Positions 53,384-63,532 of a stretch of DNA of 64,000 nucleotides are shown here, piece after piece. The notes under the pieces were generated by a model. It worked only from the letters and a program-made list of their open reading frames with translations. It made no database searches and was not told the DNA's origin. Origin of the DNA: Pseudanabaena sp. (GTDB lineage Bacteria; Cyanobacteriota; Cyanobacteriia; Pseudanabaenales; Pseudanabaenaceae); contig QBLS01000004.1 of NCBI GenBank assembly GCA_003249015.1, forward strand, positions 186,001-250,000, read 5' to 3'. The stretch's first letter is position 1. Every line of letters begins with the position of its first letter. The translations under genes were made by a program, and so were the position numbers.

Positions 53384-54022
53384 TTAAGTTCCTGAAAGCG
53401 ATCGCAGATCGGCATCCATAAAACTGCGATCGCCTAAAACTTTGAGCATTGGGCCCAATGCGCCAAACTGGACTATGCTCAGCGAGGCAGCGGGGACATC
53501 AATGCGATCGCGATATCTACCCATGTCGATTCCCAATAAACCGCAGAGAATGACGCGAATTGTTGCCTTATGCGAAACGACTAAGACATTACCTGATGGA
53601 TACATCTCTTGAATTTCGGCAACTACAAATGAAGCTCGACTTGCCAGTTGTACGGCTGTTTCCCCACCTGTGGGAGGGTTCCATGCAGGTTCTGTTAACC
53701 ATCGGAGATAATCATCAGTATAATTTTCTTTGACAAACTCATTGGTTAGTCCTTCCCATTTGCCATAGCGTAATTCCTTCAAGCCATCTCGAAATTGCAT
53801 CTCCATGCCAATCGCATTACAGAGGGGCGTAGCCGTGGCGATCGTGCGTTTCATCGGGCTGACAAACACAGCGTCCCATGCGATCGCTTTGTGGGCATCG
53901 GCAAAGGCGGTTGCCATTCTTTGACCATTATCAGTTAACTCAGGATCAAGCTCACCGCAATAGCCGCCTGTGCGACTGTAAGCGGTTTCACCATGACGAA
54001 GCAAATACAGTTTTAGGCTCAT
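53384..54022 (-). CDS. Histidine phosphatase (phosphoglycerate-mutase-like)
   Basis: 212 residues. The catalytic RHGETAYSRTGG starts it. VFVSPMKRTIATATPL, ELRYGKWEGLTNE and VLVVSHKATIRVILCGLLGI follow. The branch of the family (phosphatase versus mutase) is not clear. Its place between phosphoketolase and acetate kinase suggests a sugar-phosphate substrate of that pathway. Confidence 0.9.
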   Translation of the reverse strand: MSLKLYLLRHGETAYSRTGGYCGELDPELTDNGQRMATAFADAHKAIAWDAVFVSPMKRTIATATPLCNAIGMEMQFRDGLKELRYGKWEGLTNEFVKENYTDDYLRWLTEPAWNPPTGGETAVQLASRASFVVAEIQEMYPSGNVLVVSHKATIRVILCGLLGIDMGRYRDRIDVPAASLSIVQFGALGPMLKVLGDRSFMDADLRSLSGT

Positions 54023-54034
54023 AATTTTCGTTTA

Positions 54035-54067
54035 GCTGCAAGGCGGCGCGGTGCGCCGCCTTGCAGC
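54035..54067. repeat. Hairpin between the phosphoketolase and phosphatase genes
   Basis: GCTGCAAGGCGGCGC, GGT, and the complement. Confidence 0.75.
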
Positions 54068-54073
54068 ATTTAT

Positions 54074-56521
54074 TTAGTGGGGATAACGCCAGTTTACAAT
54101 CTCAGGCATGTCAATACCATGCTCATAGGCATATCGACGACATTCAATTTGCTGATTGAGCAGAGCTTCCTTCGCGTGAGCGCCAATATTTTTGAGCTTC
54201 GGCACACGATCAATCACGTCGATCGCGAGACTAAAGCGGTCAACTTGGTTATTGATCGCCAACTCCAAAGGTGTATTAATATTACCCTTCTCCTTGTAGC
54301 CGCGTACATGGAGATTTTTGTGGTTGTTGCGGCGATAGGCGAGACGGTGAATTAGCCAAGGATAGCCGTGGAAGTTGAAAATGATTGGCTTATCAGTGGT
54401 GAATAACGAATCAAAATCGCGATCGCTTAAACCATGGGGGTGTTCTGTATCTGGTTGCAGTTTGAATAAATCCACAACATTGATAAAGCGAATCTTCAAC
54501 TCTGGGAAATGCTCCCATAAGAGAATTGTGGCAGCTAAAGCCTCTTGAGTGAGAATATCACCACAACCTACCATCACCACATCAGGCTCAACGCCTTGGT
54601 CGTTACTTGCCCAATCCCAAATGCCCAAACCTTTGGTGCAATGCTTAACCGCTTCATCCATCGTCAAGTATTGCAAGTGAGACTGCTTGTCACAAACAAT
54701 CACATTCACATAGTCCGTACTCCGCAAACAATGGTCAGACACCGATAGTAAGGTATTGACATCAGGTGGTAAATAGATGCGGGTAACTTCCGCACTCTTA
54801 TTCACAACTACATCTAAAAAGCCTGGGTCTTGATGGGTAAAACCATTGTGGTCTTGCCGCCATACCGTTGAAGTGATCAACAAGTTTAGGGAAGCAATCG
54901 GCGATCGCCAAGGAATCTCTCTACTGATTTCCAACCATTTGCAATGCTGGTTAATCATCGAGTCGATCACATGGACAAAGGATTCATAGGTAGAAAAGAA
55001 TCCATGTCTTCCTGTGAGCAAATAGCCCTCAAGCCAACCTTCCAAGGTATGTTCGCTGAGGATTTCCATTACCCTTCCATCGGTAGACAGTTCACCACCG
55101 TCAGCATCTTCAGGAAGATATTCGGCAATCCAGAACTTCTTACTAACTTCATAGATTGCTTGCAGTTTATTGGATGTGTTTTCATCGGGACCAAAAACAC
55201 GGAAATTTTCCATATTTTGACGCATCACATCACGCAGGAAAACCCCTAAAGGCTTGGTGTTCTCTGCTTCAGTTGTGCCAGCCTTAGCAATATTGATCCC
55301 GTAGTTGCGGAAATCGGGCATTCTCAATCCACGGCGAAGTAATCCACCATTAGCGATCGGATTCGCGCTCATACGGCGATCGCCAGATGGGGCGAGATCC
55401 TTCAACTCAGGGATCAGCTTACCTGAAGCATCAAATAATTCTTCTGGTTTGTAGCTCCGCATCCAATCTTCCAGCATTTGCAGATGCTCAGGATTAGAGT
55501 GCATCCCTGAAAGGGGAACTTGGTGCGCTCTCCAGAATCCTTCAACCTTATGCCCATCAACTTCTGTTGGGCCAGTCCAGCCCTTAGGAGTCCTCAACAC
55601 AATCATCGGGAACTTGGCTCTAGTGGGAATACCTGTACTGCGAGACTCTGCTTGAATACTTCTGATCTCATTAATGCAATGCTCAAGGGTTGCCGCGATC
55701 GCCTGATGCATCGATTCTGGATCTGAACCTTCCACAAAGTAAGGTTGATAGCCATAGCCGATAAACAGACTTTCTAGCTCTTCGTGGCTGATACGAGATA
55801 GTACCGTCGGATTATTAATCTTGTAACCATTCAAATGCAGAATTGGTAAGACTGCACCATCGCGAATTGGGTTGATGAATTTGTTAGAGTGCCAAGCTGT
55901 GGCGAGAGGTCCTGTCTCTGATTCACCATCACCGACCATTACTATGGAGATGAGATCGGGATTGTCAAACACAGTTCCATAGGCATGGGAAACGCTGTAA
56001 CCAAGTTCGCCGCCTTCATGAATCGATCCAGGGGTTTCAGGTGTACAGTGGCTGCCAATGCCACCAGGAAAAGAAAATTGTTTGAAGAAGAGTTTCATTC
56101 CTTCTTCGTCTTCACTGATATCGTGATAGATCTCTGAATAGGTTCCTTCTAAATATACAGGACCCAAAATTCCTGGTGCACCATGTCCTGGTCCTGCTAA
56201 AAAGATGGTATTCAGATCGTATTTTTTGATTAAACGATTCAGATGAACATAGACAAAGCTCATTCCAGGACTTGATCCCCAATGTCCTAATAAGCGGTTT
56301 TTAACGTGTTCTGATTTTAAAGGTTCGCGCAACAGAGGATTTTCACGCAGATAAATCATTCCGATCGCGAGGTAGTTACAAGCTCGCCAGTAAGCATCGA
56401 TTTTACGCAATTCTTCGCTACTGAGAGGGCTTCCAGCAACGGTGGAGCGGGCAGCGCCGTAGCAACTGATTGCTTTATTTGAAGATTCCAAATTAGCCAT
56501 TTTGATAGGAGTTGATACCAT
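54074..56521 (-). CDS. xfp: Phosphoketolase (xylulose-5-P/fructose-6-P)
   Basis: 815 residues. Thiamine-enzyme signatures are [84 protein letters not shown] and [20 protein letters not shown]-like [16 protein letters not shown]. It splits ketose phosphates into acetyl phosphate plus an aldose phosphate, bypassing carbon loss as CO2. It heads the operon with a phosphatase and acetate kinase. The first ATG (56521) is taken; ATG at codon 8 is possible. Confidence 0.96.
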   Translation of the reverse strand: MVSTPIKMANLESSNKAISCYGAARSTVAGSPLSSEELRKIDAYWRACNYLAIGMIYLRENPLLREPLKSEHVKNRLLGHWGSSPGMSFVYVHLNRLIKKYDLNTIFLAGPGHGAPGILGPVYLEGTYSEIYHDISEDEEGMKLFFKQFSFPGGIGSHCTPETPGSIHEGGELGYSVSHAYGTVFDNPDLISIVMVGDGESETGPLATAWHSNKFINPIRDGAVLPILHLNGYKINNPTVLSRISHEELESLFIGYGYQPYFVEGSDPESMHQAIAATLEHCINEIRSIQAESRSTGIPTRAKFPMIVLRTPKGWTGPTEVDGHKVEGFWRAHQVPLSGMHSNPEHLQMLEDWMRSYKPEELFDASGKLIPELKDLAPSGDRRMSANPIANGGLLRRGLRMPDFRNYGINIAKAGTTEAENTKPLGVFLRDVMRQNMENFRVFGPDENTSNKLQAIYEVSKKFWIAEYLPEDADGGELSTDGRVMEILSEHTLEGWLEGYLLTGRHGFFSTYESFVHVIDSMINQHCKWLEISREIPWRSPIASLNLLITSTVWRQDHNGFTHQDPGFLDVVVNKSAEVTRIYLPPDVNTLLSVSDHCLRSTDYVNVIVCDKQSHLQYLTMDEAVKHCTKGLGIWDWASNDQGVEPDVVMVGCGDILTQEALAATILLWEHFPELKIRFINVVDLFKLQPDTEHPHGLSDRDFDSLFTTDKPIIFNFHGYPWLIHRLAYRRNNHKNLHVRGYKEKGNINTPLELAINNQVDRFSLAIDVIDRVPKLKNIGAHAKEALLNQQIECRRYAYEHGIDMPEIVNWRYPH

Positions 56522-57196
56522 AAAGTTACGATTTGTTCCTGTCGCTATAATTAGTTTCTTTTACTTCTGACTTCACAACTCTATATGAGAAAGTCGAAAT
56601 TCTATGTGATTTATACATCTTTTTTAAGATTTCTATAGCGGGGATCGCTGATACTTAACTATAAGGTTTAATGGATAGAAGAAAAAAAGACATCCCTAAT
56701 TTAAGTGTTCAAACTTTACTTACTGTTGATTTTTAACTAATATCAATTCCCAAAAGTGCAGGTGCAACATTGCCGATTGAATACTATACCCAGTAAGGTT
56801 TTCCTCTACAAATCAAAGAGACGTGAGTATAAACAAAAATCAAGAAGTGCATGGCAGTAAAATTTACTGCCATGCACTTCTTGATTTTCATAACCTCAGT
56901 GAAAATTGATTTGCTGTAGATTGGAAAATAATGTTATCAATTTTTAACTTATTACGAAGAAGAGATTAGAAATATATTTTAGTTTTCATTTTGTCCAAGG
57001 CGAAATGAAAACTAAAATATGGTTTCAGGATTGGCATTACCGTCTTCAATTACTTATAAAAAAGTTGGGCTTTACCCAGCCTGAGAACCTATAGCAGTCC
57101 TGAATCGTCTACGAGAAAGAGAGGGCTTCGACTCATTTAGGATTGCTATATTTAAGAACCTGCTACGCGGGCAGAACAGTCTTCTTGGGATTTAAT
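56522..57196. other. Intergenic region with three inverted repeats
   Basis: About 670 bases without a gene. It holds a palindrome at 56836-56888 (AAAATCAAGAAGTGCATGGC arms), another at 56973-57020 (ATATTTTAGTTTTCATTT arms) and a 60-bp element at 57091-57150 whose ends are TATAGCAGTCCTGAAT and, inverted, TATAGCAATCCTAAAT. The first 150 bases should include the phosphoketolase promoter. Confidence 0.6.
57091..57150. mobile_element. 60-bp MITE-like element
   Basis: Terminal inverted repeats of about 16 bases (TATAGCARTCCTRAAT) flank a non-coding centre with GGGCTTCGACTC, a segment shared with the ~125-bp repeat. Confidence 0.5.
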
Positions 57197-58129
57197 TTAG
57201 GTATTGGTATTGGTAAAGTCGGCATCCGCTAGAACTGCCTCATTAAAATTCGCACCCCGCAAATTTGCCCCCGTAAAATTTACACCACCTAAATTCGCGG
57301 CAGTAAAATTAGCACCTTCCAGATTTGCTCCACTGAGATCCGCACCCAGTAACAAGGCTTCTGTAAAATTAGCCTTTTGCAAACAAGCCTCACTAATGAT
57401 CGCTCCAGCTAAATTTGCGCCGACAAACTTTGTCTCGATCGCTGACAACTCACATAAGTCCGCCAGCATTAATTTGGCATTGGTAAAGTCCGCACCACTC
57501 AAATTTGCGCCATTAAGTTTCGCGCTCACCAAATTCATCAGTCTAAAGTTGCGTTTACCCACCGAGTATAGATACAAAACTTCCTGACTGCGATTACTAA
57601 ATAGATTGCCGAAATTGGGGCGATCGCCTTGATCGGCTAATTCTTCCAGAGTCACAGCATCGGTAGCTTCGCTGATCAGGTTGAGTAGAGGATTTTGGGT
57701 TAACTCCGCACTACTAAAATCGCGATCGGGAAGCGACTCGACAATGCGATCAAGCCGCTGGGCAACATTTTGGCGCTGGGTCATCAGTTCTTGGATTTGT
57801 AGATCAAGTTTGCGGAGATGTTGCTGCACCATTTGTTTAAAAGTGGCGTAGGGGATAGTTTGGGCGGATTGTAAATCCAATAACTGTTTGATTTCCTCAA
57901 GGGATAACCCAAAGGCTTTGGCACTTTGAATAAATAACAGACGCTCGAGGGCATCGGTGGCATAAAGCCGATAACCCTGTGGCGATCGTAATGGGGTAAG
58001 CAGCAAACCTAAACGTTCGTAATAGCGAATGGTTGGGGACGGAATCTCGATTAAGCGGCTAAGCTCACCAATCAGCCAACCACGGGCGCTATTTTGAACG
58101 GGTTCGCTAGATTCCATACTGGATTCCAT
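57197..58129 (-). CDS. MerR-type regulator fused to a pentapeptide-repeat domain
   Basis: About 310 residues from ATG 58129; the frame opens at 58198. A MerR HTH (LIGELSRLIEIPSPTIRYYE, RLGLLLTPLRSPQGYRLYAT) is followed by the dimerisation coiled coil (LRKLDLQIQELMTQRQNVAQ). A spacer holds NRSQEVLYLYSVGKRN. The C-terminal 110 residues are A(D/N)LXX repeats (LNGANLSGADFTNAKL, LLGADLSGANLEGANF). No metal-binding Cys of MerR/CueR type is visible. Pentapeptide repeats form a stiff beta-helix; fused here they could bind a partner or mimic DNA. It is divergent from the DUF4114 gene. Confidence 0.9.
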   Translation of the reverse strand: MESSMESSEPVQNSARGWLIGELSRLIEIPSPTIRYYERLGLLLTPLRSPQGYRLYATDALERLLFIQSAKAFGLSLEEIKQLLDLQSAQTIPYATFKQMVQQHLRKLDLQIQELMTQRQNVAQRLDRIVESLPDRDFSSAELTQNPLLNLISEATDAVTLEELADQGDRPNFGNLFSNRSQEVLYLYSVGKRNFRLMNLVSAKLNGANLSGADFTNAKLMLADLCELSAIETKFVGANLAGAIISEACLQKANFTEALLLGADLSGANLEGANFTAANLGGVNFTGANLRGANFNEAVLADADFTNTNT

Positions 58130-58290
58130 AAAAGGATTGATAAGTTTTTTTAATAGGATATTTGGTTTTAGGGATCTTGACCTTGCAGTTAGCTGCAAGC
58201 CCTAACCTAACTGTCATGGGATGAGCGATCGCCAAAAGCGATGGAAAACAGACCAGCAGAGATTTAAGCGCTAATTAAGGATAGGCAATC

Positions 58291-61200
58291 ATGTCACTAC
58301 AAGCAACATCACAGGGAACATTCACGGTTGGGGCAACAGGTAAATTAAGTTTTGATTTTCTATTTGATGGCGGTCAGTTTCAAGGAGAGCTTGCCATATT
58401 CAGCTTGAAGGGAATGGAAAATTTAGAAGTTGGTTCCGATGCATTTAATCAAGAGGCAGCTCGCCGAGCCTTGACCAATTCCACCCAAGGTCGCATTCTG
58501 GTTGCCGATAGTTCTGAAGGTGCAAAATTTAGCGCTGAACTAGATTGGGAAGCAAATTATAACAGCGGCGCTTACAAAGGAATTAGAAATTTCTCCATGC
58601 AAGCAGGCGATCGCGTTGCCTTCATGCTGATTTCTAATGGAACTGTTAGCCAAACCTTTAATACTCTAGCTACTGGGCTGGATCTAGGACTAAAAAAACC
58701 TTTATTCTCGATTAGTGCTGCTAACCCTGATCTCAGCAATCAGTTTTCTCAAGTTACTGATGTTGCTGGCAAAGGTAATCTCTTCGCGATGGAAGATGTC
58801 CGCCTCAAGGGTGGCTCTGACTATGACTATAACGATGTGGTATTCCAATTAACGGGAGCCGAAGGTAATGGTATTCCTGCCCTTGAGGATATCGGTGCAT
58901 CCACTAAAGATTGGGTAGATACCGCGATCGGTAAGCAAATCATTGATTATGCTAGCCGTTCTACCTTTGAGTCTGGGGTATTTCGTGTGGATGCGTCGGG
59001 TCAAGTCGGTGTGGACTATCTCTATGATGGTGGTTGGTATCAAGGGGAAATGGCAATCTTTAGCCTCAAGGGAATGGAAGGATTAAAGGTTGACTCTAAT
59101 GAGTTTGTCCAAGAAGCAACTCGCCGCGCCCTGAGCAACTCTACGCAGGGTCATGTTGTGATCAAGGATCGCAACGAGGGTGCAAAATATACTGCTAAGT
59201 TTGCATGGGAAGATGGATTTAATGGTGGAGCTTATCAAGGTGTCAAAACCTATGCGATGAATGCGGGTGAAGACTTTGCGGTCATGCTGATCCAAAACAG
59301 CACTGTCCAAGAACTTGCCAATGATGTGACGAAAATGTGGTCAGGCAATCGCTTACCGATTTTCTCAATTCCCCAAGCTAATATCGGCGCACCTAGCAGC
59401 GTTCGCCAAATCGTTGATGTCACGGGCAAGGGCGATACCTTTGGGATGGAAGATGTGCGGACTGACTGGGGAACTACTTCCGATCGCGATTACAACGATA
59501 TGGTTTTCCGTTTCACAGGTGCGACAGGAACGGCTCCTCTGATGGATAGCAATGTGAACCGCGATCGCGATTGGCGCGATTCTTCCGTTGGTCGAGAGTT
59601 GGTGCAGTATGCCACCCGCCCTGACTATAGCGGCGGCATTTTTGACACAGGCGAATCGGGCATGGTTCGCGTTGACTTTCTCTATGATGGTGGGTGGTTT
59701 CAGAGTGAATTAGCAATTTTCAGTCTTGATGGCATGGAAAATTTCAAGGCTGGCTCGACAGAATTCATTCAAGAAGCATCCCGCCGCGCTCTCAGTGACT
59801 CCAATCTCGGCTATGTCGTTACTAAGGATCGCACCGATGCGGCTAAATTCTCTGACAAAGTTGCATGGGAAGCAGACTTTAACGCTGGTGCATATAAAGG
59901 CGCTCAAACCTTCAACATGGCTCCTCGCGGACATTTTGCCTTCATGTTGGTGCAAAATAATACCGTAGCGGCGATCGCCAATGACATCAGCCTCATTAAT
60001 CAAACTGGCAACCTGCCCATCTTCTCAATTCCCGAAGCCAATCCCTTTGGCACAGCGTTCGGGCAAATGGTCAATGTTGATGGCAAAAACACCTATGCCT
60101 TTGAAGATAATCGTCTAGACTTGCCCAACATTTCCGATCGCGACTATAACGACATCGTGATTCAAGTCAAGGGCGCAACTAGTGATGTACCTCTGATGAA
60201 TAGCTTGGTCAATCCCGATCGCGACTGGCGTGGTTCTACTGCTGGACAACAGTTACTCAATTATGCCAATCGTTCTGAATATGACAAAGGTGTAATTGCA
60301 TCTGGGAAATCTGGCAGCCTCGAAGTGGAATTTCTCTACGATGGTGGCGCTTATAGAGGCGATGTTGGTATTTTTAATCTGGATGGCATGGAGATCTATG
60401 CTGCTGGATCGGCGGCTTTTATCGCGGAAGCAGCTCGCCGTGCAGCCAGTAACTCGACCCAAGGCTATGTATTGCTCAGCGATACTACCGATGCTGCCAA
60501 ATTCACTAGTGGTTTAGATTGGGAATCTAACTTTAATTCGGGAACCTACAAAGGCACGAAAGCCCTCAATCTTGCTCCCAATACTTCCTACGGAGTCATC
60601 CAAGTTCCTAACGGCACAATTAATGAAGTAATCGCTAACCCTGCCATCGACGGCACTAAGCGTCCTTTGTTCTCCATGCTAGACAATAATCCTAGTCGCA
60701 GCTTCCAAATGGGTAAAACCAATGTTGGTAATGGCTCGTTTGTGGTCTCCCTTGAAGATCAACGCCTTGATGGAGCCAGCGATCGCGATTACAACGATAT
60801 TATCTTCCGTGTTAAAGGTGATGCTTCCATTGCTGCCGATACCTTGGATCGAGTCATGGCTGCTAACAAAGATTGGCGATCGACCGACATGGGTAAAGCC
60901 CTAATCGACTATGCCAGCAACCCCACAGCCGCCACCACCACTCAATCAATTTTCGGCTTTAGCTGGAGCGATACATTGCAAGGAACTAACGCGAGTGAAT
61001 TTATCTCTGGTGGCGCGGGTAATGACATTCTGATTGGTGGCAGGGGTAATGATATTCTTGTCGGTGGATCAGGTAACGACACCTTCCAGTTTAATAATGT
61101 CAATGAGGCTGGGGACACAATTCTTGACTTCGCGACTGGCGATACAATCAATCTGAGAGGTGTATTTAGCTCAATTAATTACAGAGGTACTAATGCGATC

Positions 61201-61344
61201 GCTGATGGCATTCTCCAATTCCAACAACTCGGAACCAATACCGTTGTTCAAGTCTCAACCAATGCTTTGGGCAATAATTTGGTGAACCTAGTAACTGTCA
61301 ACAATACTGGTATTGCTGGTGTCAGCAACAGCCTCGTCTTTTAG
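58291..61344 (+). CDS. Large repeat protein: four DUF4114 modules and an RTX C-terminus
   Basis: 1017 residues. Four tandem modules of about 215-220 residues each start with a GG(W/Q)(F/Y)Q(G/S)E(L/M)AIFSL-like strand and end with the DUF4114 hallmark: DYDYNDVVFQLTG near residue 179, DRDYNDMVFRFTG near 400, DRDYNDIVIQVKG near 617 and DRDYNDIIFRVKG near 833. At about residues 905-935 come RTX calcium repeats (GGAGNDILIGGRGNDILVGG). There is no N-terminal signal peptide, as for proteins secreted by type I systems through a C-terminal signal. It is probably an extracellular, calcium-binding surface protein. Confidence 0.9.
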   Translation: MSLQATSQGTFTVGATGKLSFDFLFDGGQFQGELAIFSLKGMENLEVGSDAFNQEAARRALTNSTQGRILVADSSEGAKFSAELDWEANYNSGAYKGIRNFSMQAGDRVAFMLISNGTVSQTFNTLATGLDLGLKKPLFSISAANPDLSNQFSQVTDVAGKGNLFAMEDVRLKGGSDYDYNDVVFQLTGAEGNGIPALEDIGASTKDWVDTAIGKQIIDYASRSTFESGVFRVDASGQVGVDYLYDGGWYQGEMAIFSLKGMEGLKVDSNEFVQEATRRALSNSTQGHVVIKDRNEGAKYTAKFAWEDGFNGGAYQGVKTYAMNAGEDFAVMLIQNSTVQELANDVTKMWSGNRLPIFSIPQANIGAPSSVRQIVDVTGKGDTFGMEDVRTDWGTTSDRDYNDMVFRFTGATGTAPLMDSNVNRDRDWRDSSVGRELVQYATRPDYSGGIFDTGESGMVRVDFLYDGGWFQSELAIFSLDGMENFKAGSTEFIQEASRRALSDSNLGYVVTKDRTDAAKFSDKVAWEADFNAGAYKGAQTFNMAPRGHFAFMLVQNNTVAAIANDISLINQTGNLPIFSIPEANPFGTAFGQMVNVDGKNTYAFEDNRLDLPNISDRDYNDIVIQVKGATSDVPLMNSLVNPDRDWRGSTAGQQLLNYANRSEYDKGVIASGKSGSLEVEFLYDGGAYRGDVGIFNLDGMEIYAAGSAAFIAEAARRAASNSTQGYVLLSDTTDAAKFTSGLDWESNFNSGTYKGTKALNLAPNTSYGVIQVPNGTINEVIANPAIDGTKRPLFSMLDNNPSRSFQMGKTNVGNGSFVVSLEDQRLDGASDRDYNDIIFRVKGDASIAADTLDRVMAANKDWRSTDMGKALIDYASNPTAATTTQSIFGFSWSDTLQGTNASEFISGGAGNDILIGGRGNDILVGGSGNDTFQFNNVNEAGDTILDFATGDTINLRGVFSSINYRGTNAIADGILQFQQLGTNTVVQVSTNALGNNLVNLVTVNNTGIAGVSNSLVF

Positions 61345-61356
61345 TAAACAGCGCTA

Positions 61357-61458
61357 TCAAACCCCAAGACCAATGGCGCACGCTGAGCGTGCGCCATTGG
61401 TCTTGGGTAAAGACTTGTTCCGCCCGCATAGCGGGCGGAACAAGTCTTTAGGGTTTTA
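61357..61458. repeat. Two adjacent hairpins after the DUF4114 gene
   Basis: First: CCCCAAGACCAATGGCGCAC and complement around GCTGAGC-type loop. Second: AAAGACTTGTTCCGCCCGC and complement around ATA. The first probably terminates the transcript. Confidence 0.75.
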
Positions 61459-61618
61459 GTCTACATATGCTTAACTACTTGGTTTAAAAGCCCTTACTGG
61501 ATTTGGAAGCTGTCGAAAGTAATTCTTAAATGCCTTCGTAGTCAGAGAAGATTGTGGTTTGATACAAGTAACGTGAGGCACAAAGTGAGATTTAGAAATT
61601 TAACTAGGAGACATATTT

Positions 61619-62695
61619 ATGTTGCAAACCTACCAATCACCTCTAATACTAGCGATCGCCTGTTTGGGCTGCTATGTCATTAGTGGATGCTCTGATGAAA
61701 ATCCTCCCACTGTTACCCCACCTTCGGCAACTTCTGGTTCGACAACGGTCACGGTTAAAGAAACGAACGTTAATAAGACCATAACTAAAACTCCGCCGAC
61801 ACAGCCTTTAACGACAGGTACGCCCAAAGCTCCAAAAGTTATTCAAGGCAACATCCAAGAAATCTCCAATAGTATGTGTGGCGACAATAGAGTCAACTAT
61901 GCCTATGGAGAAACATTAAATTATCAGGTTTATATTTGCGCCGATGCTGATGAGCCAAACTTACCCAAGTACTACATCAGTCGTAATAAGGATGGTAGTG
62001 GGGGATTAAACCTAGAAGCGAGTAACTACAATCCTCAAAAAGATGGGGCGATCGCCTTTGATAATAGTGGCTATGTGTATACCCTCGAAGCACCAACTAG
62101 CCAAAATTCTGAGCCTGTACTGCGAGTCACTTTTCCTGATGGCAAATTAACGGAAGAACCGCTATTGCGATATCTGGCTAAAAACGATAGTTCTGCTAAT
62201 CACTCCGCTAAAGCAGTAGCTCCTTTAGCGTATGTATTGCAAAAACGGCAAGAACTGGGTATCTGTAAGGACGAATACAGCTCAGATGATATCAATGCAG
62301 GGCAAGGGTCAAGAGCATTTAAAATATCCGACGAAAAATACATAGTTCAGATTCAATGTTTTCTGGCGGCTTACCAAGGAGCCTTTGAGTATGTTCTCTG
62401 GATTAACGACTCTCCGCAGCCTAGGGTAATACCCCTACAGTTTGATAGCTTTCAAGAGTCAAAGGACGGTCAGAACCCACTAAAAGTCACCAATCGCACG
62501 ATCGCAGGTATCCCCAGAGTGAATGTGCGATCGCAGACTATTACCAACTTCACCAAGTTTCGCGGTATCGGTGATTGCGGCTCATCGGCTCTCTATAAAT
62601 TGGAAGGCGATCGCCTAGTTTTACAGGAATTTCGGGCTAAGTATGAGTGCGATGGTGAATATGTCCAAGATTTTCCCGTGATTTATCCCAAATAG
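61619..62695 (+). CDS. Lipoprotein of unknown function
   Basis: 358 residues. The signal ends in a lipobox (YVISGCSDE), then a Thr/Pro-rich linker (residues about 30-75). The remaining 280 residues have pairs of Cys (SMCGDNRVNYAYGE, VYICADADE; LGICKDEYSS, VQIQCFLAAYQG; GDCGSSALYKLEGDRL, AKYECDGEY) and look like a DUF1176-type periplasmic protein. That family match is tentative. The TAG stop lies in a hairpin (62686-62726). Confidence 0.7.
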   Translation: MLQTYQSPLILAIACLGCYVISGCSDENPPTVTPPSATSGSTTVTVKETNVNKTITKTPPTQPLTTGTPKAPKVIQGNIQEISNSMCGDNRVNYAYGETLNYQVYICADADEPNLPKYYISRNKDGSGGLNLEASNYNPQKDGAIAFDNSGYVYTLEAPTSQNSEPVLRVTFPDGKLTEEPLLRYLAKNDSSANHSAKAVAPLAYVLQKRQELGICKDEYSSDDINAGQGSRAFKISDEKYIVQIQCFLAAYQGAFEYVLWINDSPQPRVIPLQFDSFQESKDGQNPLKVTNRTIAGIPRVNVRSQTITNFTKFRGIGDCGSSALYKLEGDRLVLQEFRAKYECDGEYVQDFPVIYPK

Positions 62696-62726
62696 AGAAG
62701 TGGCTACGCCATTTCTCTATTTGGGA
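62686..62726. repeat. Hairpin containing the lipoprotein stop codon
   Basis: TCCCAAATAGAGAAGTGG and a complement with one mismatch around a five-base loop. A second hairpin (TTTTGCAAGCGTTGC/complement) follows directly. Confidence 0.8.
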
Positions 62727-62807
62727 ATTTTGCAAGCGTTGCTTCGCAACGCTTGCAAAATTATTCTTGGTGTGAGTGCAAAGCTTCGCCTACCCAAGAA
62801 ATTTTTT

Positions 62808-62836
62808 AAAAAGCTGGCGTAGCCAGCTTTTTAAAG
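62808..62836. terminator. Hairpin before the deoC 3' end
   Basis: TAAAAAGCTGGC, GTA, GCCAGCTTTTTA. It serves convergent transcripts of the lipoprotein and deoC. Confidence 0.7.
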
Positions 62837-62866
62837 GTTCAAAGAAAGCGCAAAGCGCTGAAACCC

Positions 62867-63520
62867 TTAATCGTGGCGAGAAATAGCTACACCATGGGAA
62901 GTACCGATGCGATCTGCCCCTGCATTGATCAACGCGATCGCCTGCTCTCGCGTTCTGATACCCCCTGAAGCCTTGACTCCCACCTTACCGTTAGATATCT
63001 CCTTCAAAAACTTGACCATCTCTACCGTTGCGCCACCTGCCCAGCCCGTGCCAGTCTTTAAAAAGGCAACTCCAGCATCCATGCAAACCTCAGCAGCAAG
63101 CTCCTGTTCTTCAGGAGTAAGCATACTTAGCTCAAGAATTGCTTTGACAGGTTTGCCCGACTCCTCACAGATTTGGGCAATGTCTTGATGTAGTAAATTT
63201 GTCTGCCCAGACTTGAGCCAACCGAGATTGATGACCACATCTAATTCAGTTGCGCCATTCTCCACCGCCTCCATCGCTTCATAAAGCTTAACAGCCGATG
63301 TGGTTGCCCCACTGGGAAACCCAATCACCGTGCAAATTTCTACCCTACTTTTTAAGAGCCTTTCCCTAGCCCGCTTGATGTTGCAAGGGTATAGACAAAC
63401 ACTTGCAAAGCCTAAGCGATCGGCTTCATCACAAACTCGATCTACTTGTTCGTTAACAGCAGCAGGATCTAGTAGGGCGTAATCGATATAGGCGGCAGGA
63501 TTGATATCAGTTTGGAGCAT
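62867..63520 (-). CDS. deoC: Deoxyribose-phosphate aldolase
   Basis: 217 residues from ATG 63520; a GTG at 63532 adds four. DeoC motifs are [59 protein letters not shown], the Schiff-base Lys in [10 protein letters not shown], and [11 protein letters not shown]. It cleaves 2-deoxyribose-5-phosphate to acetaldehyde and glyceraldehyde-3-phosphate. It is isolated, as often in cyanobacteria. Confidence 0.95.
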   Translation of the reverse strand: MLQTDINPAAYIDYALLDPAAVNEQVDRVCDEADRLGFASVCLYPCNIKRARERLLKSRVEICTVIGFPSGATTSAVKLYEAMEAVENGATELDVVINLGWLKSGQTNLLHQDIAQICEESGKPVKAILELSMLTPEEQELAAEVCMDAGVAFLKTGTGWAGGATVEMVKFLKEISNGKVGVKASGGIRTREQAIALINAGADRIGTSHGVAISRHD

Positions 63521-63532
63521 AAAACTATACAC

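Noticed and set aside
57204-57587. 127-codon plus-strand ORF rich in KFAP repeats
   Set aside because: It is the antisense of the pentapeptide-repeat region, and the repetition comes from that domain.
58291-61344. CRISPR-like or satellite repeat in the large gene
   Set aside because: The repeats are about 650 bases, diverged and in frame, so they are protein modules.
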